A stretch of 64,000 nucleotides of DNA from Cryobacterium sinapicolor (GCF_004403465.1 NZ_SOGQ01000019.1:79932-143931), one strand, 5' to 3'. Shown: positions 30,109 through 40,651, counted from the stretch's first letter. Notes: generated by a model from the sequence alone, not told the origin. Made by a program: numbers and translations.

Positions 30109-30133
30109 GCCTCGGGGGAGGAGCCACCGAGGC
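30109..30133 (-). terminator. Hairpin after the sensor-kinase gene
   Basis: GCCTCGG and CCGAGGC form a seven-base stem around an 11-base loop, 20 bases past the histidine kinase stop on the minus strand. No U run. Possible terminator for the two-component operon. Confidence 0.45.
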
Positions 30134-30153
30134 GCGCCGAGAGGTGAGGCGCG

Positions 30154-31869
30154 CTAGGAAGTGATGACGGGGGCGACGCGCTGGGGGGCGCTCGGGGAGC
30201 ACGCCAACGGGAACCAGACCCGGAAGGTCGCACCGCCGCCGGGGGTTTCCACGACCTGCACGGAGCCATTGTGGCTGGCGACGATCGAGGCGACGATCGC
30301 CAGACCGAGACCGCTGCCGCCGGTCTCCCGAGCACGGGAGGTGTCGGCCCGCCAGAACCTCTGGAAGATCTTGTCCCTGATCTGCGGAGGGATGCCCTCG
30401 CCATGGTCGATGACGGCGATGGAGGCGCGCTGGTTGTGGCGGTCGACCGCGACCTCGAGTTCGACCGGGCTGTCCGCGGGGCTGAAGCGCAGGGCGTTAC
30501 CCATCAGATTCGTGATGACCTGGCGGATCTTGTTCTCCTCGGCCATCACCACGGCCTGCACGGTGCACGGCTCGGTGAGGGGAGGGTGTTCCGGCGCCGG
30601 CGGCGGGACATCCGTCTTCTTGGGTTTGCGGGTGCGCAGACGCGCCAGGGTGGCCCCGGCGAAGGAGACCGAGCCGCCCACCGCTGGGTTCGGCTCTTCG
30701 GTCTTCGGTCCTGGTCCGGGGTCAGAGGGCACCTCGCCCGTGGAGTGGGCGAGATCGATGGCGGGGCGTTCGGTGGTGTCCTCGATCTCGGCGGGGATCG
30801 GCGTGATGACGGTGATGGTGCGACCGGGGGAGGAGGCCATGGCGTCGAGCGCCGCGTCTCGGGCGAGTGGCATCAGGTCGACCGGTGCGAGGGTCAGCGG
30901 CTTCGTCTCGTCGAGCCGGGCCAGTTCCAGCAGGTCCTCCACAAGACCGCCCATGCGGATCGCTTCCTTTTCGATCCGCTCCATGGCCTGTGCGATTTCT
31001 TCCGGCGTCTGCAGGGCACCCATCCGGTAGAGCTCGGCGTAACCGCGCACCGAGACGAGGGGAGTGCGCAGCTCGTGGCTGGCATCACCGACGAAACGGC
31101 GCATCTGGTCGATGGTGCGCGCCCGGTCCTTGAAGAGGCGGTCAATGCGGCTCAGCATGGTGTTGAGCGATCGGTTGAGGCGCCCGACCTCGGTGTTCGG
31201 GGTGGCACCGCCGAGCCGCTGGCTGAAGTCACCGTCGGCGATGGCCGCGGCAGTGCGTTCCACCTCGCGCAGCGGTGCGAAGGTGGTTGTCACGAGAAGC
31301 CGGGTGAGCAGGGCTCCCACCAGCACGACGCCGAGCCCGAAGCCCAGGAATATGGTCAGGTAGGTGGCCATCGTGTTCTCGGTCGGCTTCAATGAGACAG
31401 CCATGACCAGCGTACCCAGGGTGCCCTGCGGCGAGATCACGAGCGGAACGGCGACCGCCAGAAACTCGGTGTCGTGCGCCGAGTCTTCCAGCGTCATCGT
31501 CCGGCCGTCGAGCTCCATCACCGTTTGCAGGTCGAGCGGTCCGGTCACGGTCGGAATCTCACTGCGCGGGACATCCCGCCAGGTGTGGTCCTTGAGGCTG
31601 CCGTGTTCGTCGTACAGGGCGACGTAGTAGTCCGAGGAGACCACGGCCGTCGTTCCCTGGCCGAGAGCGGCGGCCGAGTAGCTGTTCGAGGCCGACTGCG
31701 CATCGATCTGCAGCTGGGAATCGACCTGCTGGATCACGTACTGGCGCAGCATGGCCATCGTGCCGATGCCGGAGACAAGCAGTCCGAGCGTGAGCATCAG
31801 GACCGTGACGCCCGTGATCTTGGAGCGGAGGGAGACGCGGCTCCATCGCTCCGTTAGTGACTGATGCAT
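30154..31869 (-). CDS. Sensor histidine kinase, extended ATPase domain
   Basis: 571 residues. A transmembrane helix near 19-42, an extracytoplasmic sensor region to about 168, a second helix (YLTIFLGFGLGVVLVGALLT), a HAMP domain, and the histidine box with H at about 265 in GDASHELRTPLVSVRGY. The ATPase domain has the N box EENKIRQVITNLMGNALRF, DHGEGIP and GGSGLGLAIVASIV. Between histidine box and N box there is an extra Pro-rich stretch of roughly 60 residues (AHSTGEVPSDPGPGPKTEEP and so on) absent from most kinases. It follows the response regulator by 30 bp. I cannot name the pair with confidence; signal unknown. Confidence 0.9.
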   Translation of the reverse strand: MHQSLTERWSRVSLRSKITGVTVLMLTLGLLVSGIGTMAMLRQYVIQQVDSQLQIDAQSASNSYSAAALGQGTTAVVSSDYYVALYDEHGSLKDHTWRDVPRSEIPTVTGPLDLQTVMELDGRTMTLEDSAHDTEFLAVAVPLVISPQGTLGTLVMAVSLKPTENTMATYLTIFLGFGLGVVLVGALLTRLLVTTTFAPLREVERTAAAIADGDFSQRLGGATPNTEVGRLNRSLNTMLSRIDRLFKDRARTIDQMRRFVGDASHELRTPLVSVRGYAELYRMGALQTPEEIAQAMERIEKEAIRMGGLVEDLLELARLDETKPLTLAPVDLMPLARDAALDAMASSPGRTITVITPIPAEIEDTTERPAIDLAHSTGEVPSDPGPGPKTEEPNPAVGGSVSFAGATLARLRTRKPKKTDVPPPAPEHPPLTEPCTVQAVVMAEENKIRQVITNLMGNALRFSPADSPVELEVAVDRHNQRASIAVIDHGEGIPPQIRDKIFQRFWRADTSRARETGGSGLGLAIVASIVASHNGSVQVVETPGGGATFRVWFPLACSPSAPQRVAPVITS

Positions 31870-31899
31870 AGAACGCCAGTGTATGGGCGCAGCCTGTGA

Positions 31900-32592
31900 C
31901 TACGCCTTGGCGGCCTTGAGCATGTAGCCGAAGCCGCGCTTGGTCTGGATGAGAGGTTCGGTCGAATGCGCATCCACCTTGCGGCGAAGGTACGAGATGT
32001 AGGACTCGACGATGCCGGCGTCGCCGTTGAAGTCGTACTCCCAGACGTGGTCCAGGATCTGAGCCTTCGACAAGACCCGGTTCGGGTTGAGCATCAGGTA
32101 GCGCAGGAGCTTGAACTCGGTGGGGCTGAGTTCAATGGGGGCCTCGCCGACCAGGACCTCGTGGGTGTCCTGGTCCATGGTGAGTTCGCCGGCGCGGATG
32201 ACCGCGTCCTCGTCGGCGTGCATCGTGCGGCGCAAGATCGCCTTGATCCGGGCGACGATCTCGTCGAGGCTGAACGGCTTGGTGACATAGTCGTCGCCGC
32301 CGACCGTCAGGCCGGTGATCTTGTCCTCGGTGTCGTCCTTCGCCGTGAGGAAGAGGATCGGGGCCGTGTAGCCGGCGGAGCGCAGGCGCTTCGTCACGCC
32401 GAAGCCGTTCATGTCCGGCAACATGACGTCCAGGATGATGAGGTCGGGTTCTTCCTCGAGCACGGCCGAGATCGCCTGGGCGCCGTTTCCGACGGCTCGC
32501 ACGGCGAAGCCCGCGAAGCGCAGGCTGGTGGTGAGGAGATCCCGGATGTTGGGTTCGTCGTCGACAATAAGAATGCGAGGGCCGTCAGTCAT
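31900..32592 (-). CDS. Response regulator, OmpR family
   Basis: 230 residues. The receiver domain has the acidic pair IVDDEPN, phosphoacceptor Asp55 (LIILDVMLPD), FLTAKDD and VTKPFS. The C-terminal winged helix (LSPTEFKLLRYLMLNPNR, VESYISYLRRKVDAH) binds DNA. It is the first gene of the pair with the histidine kinase that follows, 30 bp away. The signal and regulon are unknown. Confidence 0.92.
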   Translation of the reverse strand: MTDGPRILIVDDEPNIRDLLTTSLRFAGFAVRAVGNGAQAISAVLEEEPDLIILDVMLPDMNGFGVTKRLRSAGYTAPILFLTAKDDTEDKITGLTVGGDDYVTKPFSLDEIVARIKAILRRTMHADEDAVIRAGELTMDQDTHEVLVGEAPIELSPTEFKLLRYLMLNPNRVLSKAQILDHVWEYDFNGDAGIVESYISYLRRKVDAHSTEPLIQTKRGFGYMLKAAKA

Positions 32593-32750
32593 GACCTTAG
32601 TATCTGCGCGTTAGCTGGATGTTCGCTGAAAAAGCCCGGCATGCGCACCGGCGGGTACGTTGGCGGGCAGATCACGCACCGCTCGCCTCCCGGATGAGAG
32701 CATGGCACTGGACGAACTGCTCGCCGGCGCACCCGACTGAAGGAACTGAC

Positions 32751-33659
32751 ATGGACAACGCGACCACTGAACCTGGCCCGACGCTGCCCGACCTGATCCA
32801 TCCGCTGCGGCTGATAGGCGGGCGACTGTTCGACTTTTCCCGTGAGGTGGCCGTGATGGCCATTGTCAACCGCACGCCGGATTCCTTCTACGACAGGGGG
32901 GCGACCTTCGCCCTCGATGAGGCCGTGAAGGCAGCCCGCCGCGCCATCGTGGACGGCGCCGACTGGATCGACATCGGTGGGGCGAAATTCGCGCCCGGCC
33001 CGTCGATCCCGATCGAGGAGGAGATCGACCGGGTCGTCCCGGTGATCGAGGCCCTGCGCGGCTCGGGCGTCATCATCTCCGTCGACACCTTCCATCCCGC
33101 CGTGGCGCGCGCCAGCCTGGTTGCCGGCGCCCACGTGATCAACGACACCACCGGGGTGCATGATCCGGCCATGGCTGACGTCGTCGCGGACAGCGATGCG
33201 ACGCTTGTGATCACCCACAGCCTCGCGCCGCCGCGCACGCCGTGGCCCGTGCCCACCTACGGAGACGTGGTGGGTGAGGTCTTGGCCTTCCTGCAGGAAC
33301 GGGTCGAGCTGGCGCTCGGTCGCGGTGTTCCGGCCTCCCGCATCATCGTCGACCCGGGGCACGACCTGAACAAGAACACCTACCACTCGCTCGAGCTGAC
33401 CCGGAGGCTTGGCGAGATCACGGCGCTCGGCTACCCGACCTTGGTGGCGGTGTCGAACAAAGACTTCATCGGGGAAACGCTGAACCGGGAGCGGGGCGAC
33501 CGGGTCGAGGGATCGCTCGCCGCCGCCGTTTACAGCATCCTGCAGGGCGCGCGGATCGTGCGGATGCACGACGTCGTCGCCGCGGTCGACGCCGTGCGGA
33601 TGACTGAGGCGATCCTGGGCTTCCGCGAACCGGCCTACGCGCGTCACAACCTGGCGTGA
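32751..33659 (+). CDS. folP2: FolP2-type dihydropteroate synthase homologue
   Basis: 302 residues in a TIM-barrel dihydropteroate-synthase fold. The signature MAIVNRTPDSFYDRGATF is clear, followed by DWIDIGGAKFAPGP and ISVDTFHP. DPGHDLNKNTYHSLEL and SNKDFIGETLN match the FolP2 branch of mycobacteria more than classical FolP1 enzymes. Mycobacterial FolP2 has been reported not to complement a folP mutant, so a true pterin-PABA activity is unproven here. AAGGAAC precedes ATG 32751. It overlaps the next gene by four bases. Confidence 0.85.
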   Translation: MDNATTEPGPTLPDLIHPLRLIGGRLFDFSREVAVMAIVNRTPDSFYDRGATFALDEAVKAARRAIVDGADWIDIGGAKFAPGPSIPIEEEIDRVVPVIEALRGSGVIISVDTFHPAVARASLVAGAHVINDTTGVHDPAMADVVADSDATLVITHSLAPPRTPWPVPTYGDVVGEVLAFLQERVELALGRGVPASRIIVDPGHDLNKNTYHSLELTRRLGEITALGYPTLVAVSNKDFIGETLNRERGDRVEGSLAAAVYSILQGARIVRMHDVVAAVDAVRMTEAILGFREPAYARHNLA

Positions 33660-34375
33660 CGATGCTGGATCGTGACGAGCTGATCATCCGTTACCGGGTG
33701 ACCGACCGCACCGTGCCGCACCTGCGGGTCAATTTCATCGCGAGCCTCGACGGCGCCGCCACCCGCAAGGGCGTGAGCGGCGGGCTCGGGAATCCCGACG
33801 ACAAGCTCGTTTTCGTCACCCTGCGGATGCTCTCCGACGTGATCGTGGTCGGCGCGGGCACGGTGCGCGCCGAGGGGTACGGTGGCATCCGCCTGGACGC
33901 TGCGGATGCCGAGTGGCGGGTGGGGCAGGGACTCCCGGCGCAGCTGCCGGTCGCCGTCGTGTCCTCGCGGCTGGACCTCGACCTGACCCATCCGCTGTTC
34001 GCGGATGCCGCCGTGCGGCCGCTGGTCGTGACTCACGCGGCGTCGCCGCCGCAGCGACGCGCGGAACTCGCCACGGTGGCGGACGTGCTGGTCTGCGGGG
34101 AGGACGCCGTGGACCCGCACCGGATGCGGGCCGAACTGGCCCGGCGGGGCCTCCGGCAGATGCTCTGCGAGGGCGGGCCGAACCTGTTCGGCGCGATGAT
34201 CGAGGCTGACGGCGTCGATGAGCTGTGCCTGAGCGTCAGCCCCGTGCTCGAGGGAGGCCCGGCGGGGCGGATCTCCGCCGGCGCCGCGGCCGTCACCCGG
34301 GAGATGTCCCTGCTGCACGTGCTGACCGCCGGCGACATGCTCTTCCTGCGCTACGCCCGCCGGACGGCATCCTGA
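33656..34375 (+). CDS. RibD C-terminal domain reductase
   Basis: 239 residues matching the reductase half of RibD and the COG1985 pyrimidine reductases: NFIASLDGAATRKGVSGG at the N-terminus, VVGAGTVRAEGYG for nucleotide binding, and MLCEGGPNLFGAMIEA. No deaminase domain is attached. It could reduce a deazaflavin, folate or riboflavin precursor using NADPH. The GTG at 33656 overlaps the folP2 stop (GTGA); ATG 33662 is the alternative start. Confidence 0.85.
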   Translation: MTMLDRDELIIRYRVTDRTVPHLRVNFIASLDGAATRKGVSGGLGNPDDKLVFVTLRMLSDVIVVGAGTVRAEGYGGIRLDAADAEWRVGQGLPAQLPVAVVSSRLDLDLTHPLFADAAVRPLVVTHAASPPQRRAELATVADVLVCGEDAVDPHRMRAELARRGLRQMLCEGGPNLFGAMIEADGVDELCLSVSPVLEGGPAGRISAGAAAVTREMSLLHVLTAGDMLFLRYARRTAS

Positions 34376-34382
34376 CGCGTCC

Positions 34383-36038
34383 TCAGACGGCGACGGCCTG
34401 CGCGTCCAGGTTCTGCGAGTCGAGGATCGTGTAGGAGTAGCCCTGTTCGGCGAGGAAACGCTGGCGGTTCTGGGCGAAGTCCTGGTCGACGGTGTCGCGG
34501 GCCACGAGTGTGTAGAAGTTCGCGGAGAGACCGGACTCCTTCGGCCGCAACAGCCGGCCGAGGCGCTGGGCCTCCTCCTGGCGTGAGCCGAAGGAACCAG
34601 AGACTTGGATGGCGACGGTGGCCTCTGGCAGGTCGACCGAGAAATTCGCGACCTTCGACACCACGAGCAGATTCTCCTCGCCGACCCGGAAGGCCTGGTA
34701 GAGGCGCTCGCGTTCGTCGACGGGGGTCGCGCCGGTGAGCTTGGGGGCGTTCAGTGCCTCGGCGAGTTCGTCGATCTGGTCGAGGTACTGGCCGATCACA
34801 AGGATGCGTTCTCCGGGGTGCTTGGCCACCAGCCGCTTGACGACGTCGAGCTTCGCGGGTGCGGTCGCCGCCATCCGGTAGCGCTCGTCGTCGGCGGCGG
34901 CCGCATAGCTGAGCCGTTCGGACTGCGGCAGGTCGATGCGCACCTCGTAGCAGGAGGCCGGGGAGATGAAGCCCTGGGCCTCGATCTCCTTCCAGGGTGC
35001 GTCGAACCGCTTGGGCCCGATCAGGCTGAAGACGTCACCCTCGCGGCCGTCCTCGCGCACCAGGGTGGCGGTCAGGCCGAGGCGGCGCCGGGCCTGCAGC
35101 TCCGCGGTCAGCTTGAACACGGGGGCGGGCAGCAGGTGCACCTCGTCGTAGATGACGAGGCCCCAGTCCATGGCGTCGAGCAGCTCGAGGTGCGCGTATT
35201 CGCCCTTCCGCTTTGCGGTGAGGATCTGGTAGGTCGCGATCGTGACCGGCTTGACCTCCTTGACCTGCCCGGAGTACTCACCGATCTCGTCGGCGGTGAG
35301 GGTAGTGCGCTTGAGCAGCTCGTCGCGCCACTGCCGGGCAGAAACGGTATTGGTGACGAGGATGAGTGTGTTGGTCTTGGCTGTGGCCATGGCCCCGGCC
35401 CCGACCAGTGTCTTGCCGGCCCCGCAGGGCAGCACGACCACGCCGGAACCGCCGTCGAAGAAGCTGGAGACGGCCTTGTTCTGGTAATCGCGGAGCGCCC
35501 AGCCGTCTTCCTTGAGACCGATCGGATGCGGCGTTCCCGGCGTGTAGCCGGCGAGGTCCTCGGCCGGCCAGCCCAGTTTCACCAGTTCTTGCTTGAGTTG
35601 GCCGCGGGCCCACGGTTCAACCAGGAACGAGTCCGGCGACGGATGCCCGATCAGAAGGGGTGCGATTCGCCGGGCCCCGGCGATCTCGGTGAGCACGGCC
35701 TCGTCGTTGCTCTGCAAAATGAGTTGACCCTCGGCGTCGCGCTCGATGACGAGCCGGCCGTACCGGCCGACCGTCTCGGTGATGTCGACGCTGACAGTCT
35801 GCGGGATAGCGAACTTCGAGTACTTTTCGAGCGTGGCCAGCATGTTCGATGCGTCGTGCCCCGCGGCGCGGGCGTTCCACAGACCCAACCGGGTGATGCG
35901 GTAGGTGTGGATGTGCTCGGGGGCACGCTCCAGTTCGGCGAAGACGGCCAGGTCGTGGCGCGCATCCTCGGCAAGAGGGTGGGCGACTTCGAGCAAAACC
36001 GTACGGTCACTTTGGACGATCAGAGGGCCATCAGACAT
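34383..36038 (-). CDS. XPB-type DEAD/H helicase
   Basis: 551 residues, SF2 DNA helicase of the archaeal/bacterial XPB family. A DNA-damage-recognition-like N-terminus is followed by Walker A CGAGKTLVGAGAMA, motif II DEVH in VIYDEVHLLPAPVF, and C-terminal motifs V-VI (SFGSRQEEAQRLGRLLRPK). ATG 36038 is preceded by AGGA. The next gene on the same strand, 36078-37955, is its usual actinobacterial partner. Mycobacterial XPB unwinds DNA 3'-5' and may act in repair. Confidence 0.93.
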   Translation of the reverse strand: MSDGPLIVQSDRTVLLEVAHPLAEDARHDLAVFAELERAPEHIHTYRITRLGLWNARAAGHDASNMLATLEKYSKFAIPQTVSVDITETVGRYGRLVIERDAEGQLILQSNDEAVLTEIAGARRIAPLLIGHPSPDSFLVEPWARGQLKQELVKLGWPAEDLAGYTPGTPHPIGLKEDGWALRDYQNKAVSSFFDGGSGVVVLPCGAGKTLVGAGAMATAKTNTLILVTNTVSARQWRDELLKRTTLTADEIGEYSGQVKEVKPVTIATYQILTAKRKGEYAHLELLDAMDWGLVIYDEVHLLPAPVFKLTAELQARRRLGLTATLVREDGREGDVFSLIGPKRFDAPWKEIEAQGFISPASCYEVRIDLPQSERLSYAAAADDERYRMAATAPAKLDVVKRLVAKHPGERILVIGQYLDQIDELAEALNAPKLTGATPVDERERLYQAFRVGEENLLVVSKVANFSVDLPEATVAIQVSGSFGSRQEEAQRLGRLLRPKESGLSANFYTLVARDTVDQDFAQNRQRFLAEQGYSYTILDSQNLDAQAVAV

Positions 36039-36077
36039 AGCCGTCAATCCTACGCCCGGTCAGCGTGAACGCACGCA

Positions 36078-37955
36078 CTACGGTGCCGGCGTGATGCTGA
36101 TGATGCTGGACAGCGGCAGGGTACGCTCGATGTCGGCGCGTCGGTCCCGGGCCCGGAAGCGCCCACCGCCCACACTGGCCGGCTCGAGCAGATAGTCGAC
36201 CACCACGCCGCCGGGCATGGCGATGCTGACGACGACGGTCTGTTTCGCCTTGATCGCCGAGTCGAGCTGGCGGGCGAGCCAGGCATCCGCGGCCTGACCT
36301 TCACCGCCATCGGCGGCCCGCAGCTTCTCGACCAGGGCGACGGCGGGATCGGGGGCGTCCACGGGCAGGGCTCGGGCGCCGCTCTGGTGGCGGCGCAGAT
36401 GCACGATTTCATGTGTCGCGTCCTCCGCGGCGACGGGGTAGCGCGCATCGCTGAGCGCCCAGAAAACCACGTCGGCGGGGAACCGGCTGGTCAGCCGGCT
36501 GCCCTCGGCGGGCACGAGACCGAGCGAGGCGAGCGTCTGGTCCACGGCGATGGTGCTCAACAGGGCCGCATCGTCGGATTGGACATAGGCCTGTGCCGGG
36601 GACTCCATCGGGTCGGTCGGCCCGACGCGCACGCGTCCATAGCGGGCGGCGGACTCCCGGATCAGGTAGTCGACGGGCTGTGGGATGCCGGTCAGGGATA
36701 CGGTGCGCAGGAATTCGAGCAGTGACTCCGCGGTTTCGCCGGCCGCCAGGGCGCGGTTCACGGAGTTGGCGGTGATGCGGTAGCTCAGTGCCAGTTCGCG
36801 GCTCTCCACGTCGGCGAGCCCGCGCAGGCGGGTGTCGATCGAGGGGGCGAGCGGGCCGGGAGACACGATCGACAGGTCATTCTGCAGGTACACCGCGCCG
36901 CCGGTCGGTGGCAGTGATGCCGCCATGGTCGCGACGGCCGCCTCGAGGTCGCCGGCCAGCACCGCGGCACCGGCCGGGCTCGTGGTTTGGTGGGCGGTGA
37001 TGCCGATCAGTTCCGCGTCCTCGGCGAACTCGGTGACCCGGTCGTCCATCCACTGGCCGCCGGCCGGGTAGAGCCAGGTCACGAAGCTGCGCAGCACGTC
37101 GCCCCAGGACACGCCGGGCCGGCGGGCGAGGATACCGCGCACATCCGGCGGCAGGGCCGCATGCCAGGCGTCGGCGAGGGTCGCCCAGCGGCGGGCGGTG
37201 CTCTCCAGCAACCAGGCCTCGCCGGTCTCGGTCTCGTTCCAGTAGCCGTCGGAGTGCACGATGAGCTCGGCTCGGGCCGCGGTCGCGACGAACGCGGGCA
37301 CGGATTCGATGTCGACGCCCATCACGGCGGCGAGGCGTTTGGTGTCGGGCAGGCCGAGCCCGCCCCGGCTGAGTTCCCTGGCCGGTTCGCGGGCGAGCTC
37401 CGTGACCAGTTCGGCGATCGAGGACACCGCGGCGAAGGCGCGCTCCGCCGCCAGGCGGTCGGTGAACCGGGTGTCGGTCTTGTCGACGCTGGCCAGCGCG
37501 GCGGGTGCGGGCGTCGAGGCCAGCTCGAGTGCGGTCGGCAGGCCTTGGTCCGGCCAGGTCAGCAGCTGCGCGGCCACCGCCGGGTAGGGGCTGAAACGTC
37601 CGTCCGCCAGGCGTGCGAGCATGAGCGAATCCAGTTCGGCGGCTCGGCCGGCGACCTCGGCCACGTCGACGGGCGAACCCGCCAGCTCGGAGAGGCGCTC
37701 GGCGAGATTGAACAGCGACGGTGCGGCATCAGTGCCGACCTCCGCTCCCTGGCCGAACTCACCGGCGACGGCGAGGACGGCGAGGGTGGCCCGGTCGAGC
37801 CGTGCCAGCACCCGCTGGATCGCCTCCGGCTCGAGGAGAGCCTCGGCCAAGTCGAAGAAATCACGGATGCCGGTGGCCGAGACCGCGCGGATGTCGATCG
37901 TGCGACGCAACGTTGCGTCATCAAGCGCCCGAAGGCGCGAAGCGAGTGTGAGCAT
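36078..37955 (-). CDS. XPB/Ssl2-associated (Helicase_C_3) protein
   Basis: 625 residues with no ATPase motifs, mostly helical, matching the helicase-associated domain proteins encoded next to bacterial XPB (the same order occurs at Rv0861c-Rv0862c in M. tuberculosis). The N-terminus reads MLTLASRLRALDDATLRRTI, and the C-terminal part has a helicase-like ELALSYRITANSVNRALAAG. It lies 39 bp before the XPB start, so the two are an operon. Role inferred only from this linkage: XPB loading or regulation. Confidence 0.85.
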   Translation of the reverse strand: MLTLASRLRALDDATLRRTIDIRAVSATGIRDFFDLAEALLEPEAIQRVLARLDRATLAVLAVAGEFGQGAEVGTDAAPSLFNLAERLSELAGSPVDVAEVAGRAAELDSLMLARLADGRFSPYPAVAAQLLTWPDQGLPTALELASTPAPAALASVDKTDTRFTDRLAAERAFAAVSSIAELVTELAREPARELSRGGLGLPDTKRLAAVMGVDIESVPAFVATAARAELIVHSDGYWNETETGEAWLLESTARRWATLADAWHAALPPDVRGILARRPGVSWGDVLRSFVTWLYPAGGQWMDDRVTEFAEDAELIGITAHQTTSPAGAAVLAGDLEAAVATMAASLPPTGGAVYLQNDLSIVSPGPLAPSIDTRLRGLADVESRELALSYRITANSVNRALAAGETAESLLEFLRTVSLTGIPQPVDYLIRESAARYGRVRVGPTDPMESPAQAYVQSDDAALLSTIAVDQTLASLGLVPAEGSRLTSRFPADVVFWALSDARYPVAAEDATHEIVHLRRHQSGARALPVDAPDPAVALVEKLRAADGGEGQAADAWLARQLDSAIKAKQTVVVSIAMPGGVVVDYLLEPASVGGGRFRARDRRADIERTLPLSSIISITPAP

Positions 37956-37957
37956 TG

Positions 37958-38233
37958 CTACTCCTTATTCTGTCGTGCCTCACGAGCGCGACGCATGCCG
38001 GACATCACCATGAGGACGATGATCAGCACGAATCCGAGAGGCAATCCAAACAGCGGCAAAGCAAGCACCGCCGGCCAGACCCCCTGGCCGAAACCGTTGT
38101 CCGCCCCGGCCCCGGCCGCCGTGCCGATAATCACGGCAAGAAACGCGAGGATGGACAGACCCACCACACCCGCAACCATGTAAGCAAGGATGCGTTCGAG
38201 CCGGCTGGCGGCGTGTGGAGTTTGATTGGTCAC
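37958..38233 (-). CDS. Small two-helix membrane protein
   Basis: 91 residues, beginning at GTG 38233 (TNQTPHAASRLERIL). Two hydrophobic helices (MVAGVVGLSILAFLAVIIG and VLALPLFGLPLGFVLIIVLM) are joined by a Gly-rich loop, with a basic tail RRAREARQNKE. Its stop is two bases from the start of the XPB-partner gene, which suggests cotranscription. Unknown function. Confidence 0.72.
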   Translation of the reverse strand: MTNQTPHAASRLERILAYMVAGVVGLSILAFLAVIIGTAAGAGADNGFGQGVWPAVLALPLFGLPLGFVLIIVLMVMSGMRRAREARQNKE

Positions 38234-38326
38234 AGACTCAAGGATACGGGGCGGGAACCGGTCCGACCGAATAGGCTGGGTGTGGTTGGCGCGCATTCCG
38301 CGCGCCCGGAATCCAGCGAGGTCCAG

Positions 38327-38699
38327 ATGCCCACCGGCAAGGTCAAGTTCTACGACGAGGAGAAGGGTTTCGGCTTCATCACCTCTGATGACGGACACGA
38401 GGTCTTTCTCCACGCTTCTGCACTGCCCGCCGGAGTCACGGTCAAGGCGGGGACGAAGCTCGAATTCGGCATCGCCGATGGCAAGCGGGGCGCCCAGGCG
38501 CTGTCCGTTCGCGTTCTCGAGGCTCCGCCGAGCATGGTCAAGCTCAGCCGCAAGCCGGCTGACGACATGGCAATCATCGTCGAGGACCTCGTGAAACTCC
38601 TCGACGGCATCGGATCGAGCCTGCGTCGCGGCCGCTACCCCGACAAGGCCCACAGCCACAAGATCGCGGCCATGCTGCGCAAGGTCGCAGAGGAACTCG

Positions 38700-38707
<8 letters not shown>
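38327..38707 (+). CDS. Extended cold-shock domain protein
   Basis: 126 residues: a cold-shock barrel at 1-65 ([28 protein letters not shown]) followed by a helical C-terminal extension of about 60 residues (VKLSRKPADDMAIIVEDLVK). This is the longer actinobacterial form. ATG 38327. Its stop overlaps the next gene by eight bases, so the two are translationally coupled. Together with DUF3027 this is a conserved actinobacterial pair. Confidence 0.93.
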
Positions 38708-39428
<721 letters not shown>

Positions 39429-39532
39429 CCAGCCGCCGGAGCCCGCAAGAAGAGCCTTGCGGGCATCCGTTCGGGCTGGCAGCGGATCTGGCCGACGCTC
39501 ACTGTCTTTCAGCCAGAGCCGCATTTCGAGGC

Positions 39533-40651
39533 CTACTTGCCCAAGTTCTGCACCACGAACTCGATGGACCGCACGAGCTGTCGCACGTCAGTGGGTTCAA
39601 TCGCGGTGAAGGTGGCGACCCGCAACTGGTTGCGGCCGAGCTTGCGGTAGGGCTCGGTGTCGGAGATCCCGTTGGTGCGCAGGATCGCTGCGATCGCTGC
39701 GGCATCGATCGCGTCGTCGAAGTCGATCGTTGCGACCACCTGTGAGCGGTGCTCCGGGTTGGCGACATATGGCGTCGCGTAGGACACGCTCTCGGCCCAG
39801 TCGTAGAGAACGGATGACGATTCGAGGGTGCGCGTGGACGCCCACGCCAGGCCGCCGTTCCCGTTGATCCAGTCGAGCTGGTTCTCGATTAGAAGGAGTG
39901 TGGCCACGGCCGGCGTGTTCAGGGTCTGATTGAGGCGCGAGTTGTCGATCGCATTCTTCAGGCTGAGGAACTCGGGGATGTAGCGGCCGCTCGCGGCGAT
40001 CTGCTCGACGCGCTCGATCGCGGCGGGGGAGAAGAGGGCCATCCACAGCCCGCCGTCGGAGGCGAGGTTCTTCTGCGGGGCGAAGTAGTAGACATCCGCC
40101 TGGTCGGCCTCGTAGTCGATGCCGGCCGCCGCGCTCGTGGCGTCGATCACGGTCAGGGCTCCGGGGTCGGCGACCACGCGGGTGACCGGCGCCATGACTC
40201 CGGTCGAGGTCTCGTTCTGGGGCCAGGCGTAGACGTCGACACCCTCGGTCGCCACGAACTCGCTGCGCGAGCCGGCCTGGGCCGCTATCACATCGGGCGC
40301 TTCGAGGAAAGGGGCGGCCGCGGCCGCGGCGAACTTGCCGCCGAACTCGCCGAAGACGAGATTCTGACTGCGGCGGAGGATAAGGGAGAACGCGGCGGCG
40401 TCCCAGAACGCGGTGGACCCGCCATTGCCGATAATGACTTCATAACCGTCAGGGGCGCGGAGGAGGTCCGCGAGACCGGTGCGCACGCGCCCGACCAAAT
40501 TCTTAACGGGTGCCTGACGATGGGAAGTACCCATCACGCTCACACCGAACTTCATTAGGTGTTCGAGCTGTTCCGTTCGGACCTTGGACGGGCCGCAGCC
40601 GAATCGTCCATCATCGGGCAGAAGTTCCGTGGGAATTATGAGGTTCGACAT
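39533..40651 (-). CDS. serC: Phosphoserine aminotransferase SerC
   Basis: PLP enzyme of serine synthesis, 372 residues, actinobacterial type. The PLP lysine sits in YYFAPQKNLASDGGLWMAL, and GNGGSTAFWDAAAFSL near residue 75 binds cofactor phosphate. The N-terminus MSNLIIPTELLPDDGRFGCG is typical. It makes 3-phosphoserine from 3-phosphohydroxypyruvate and glutamate. The DUF2530 gene follows on the same strand. Confidence 0.96.
   Translation of the reverse strand: MSNLIIPTELLPDDGRFGCGPSKVRTEQLEHLMKFGVSVMGTSHRQAPVKNLVGRVRTGLADLLRAPDGYEVIIGNGGSTAFWDAAAFSLILRRSQNLVFGEFGGKFAAAAAAPFLEAPDVIAAQAGSRSEFVATEGVDVYAWPQNETSTGVMAPVTRVVADPGALTVIDATSAAAGIDYEADQADVYYFAPQKNLASDGGLWMALFSPAAIERVEQIAASGRYIPEFLSLKNAIDNSRLNQTLNTPAVATLLLIENQLDWINGNGGLAWASTRTLESSSVLYDWAESVSYATPYVANPEHRSQVVATIDFDDAIDAAAIAAILRTNGISDTEPYRKLGRNQLRVATFTAIEPTDVRQLVRSIEFVVQNLGK

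Noticed and set aside
32702..32740. A 12-codon leader peptide before folP2
   Set aside because: Too short, no ribosome site and no attenuator structure; it is probably chance.
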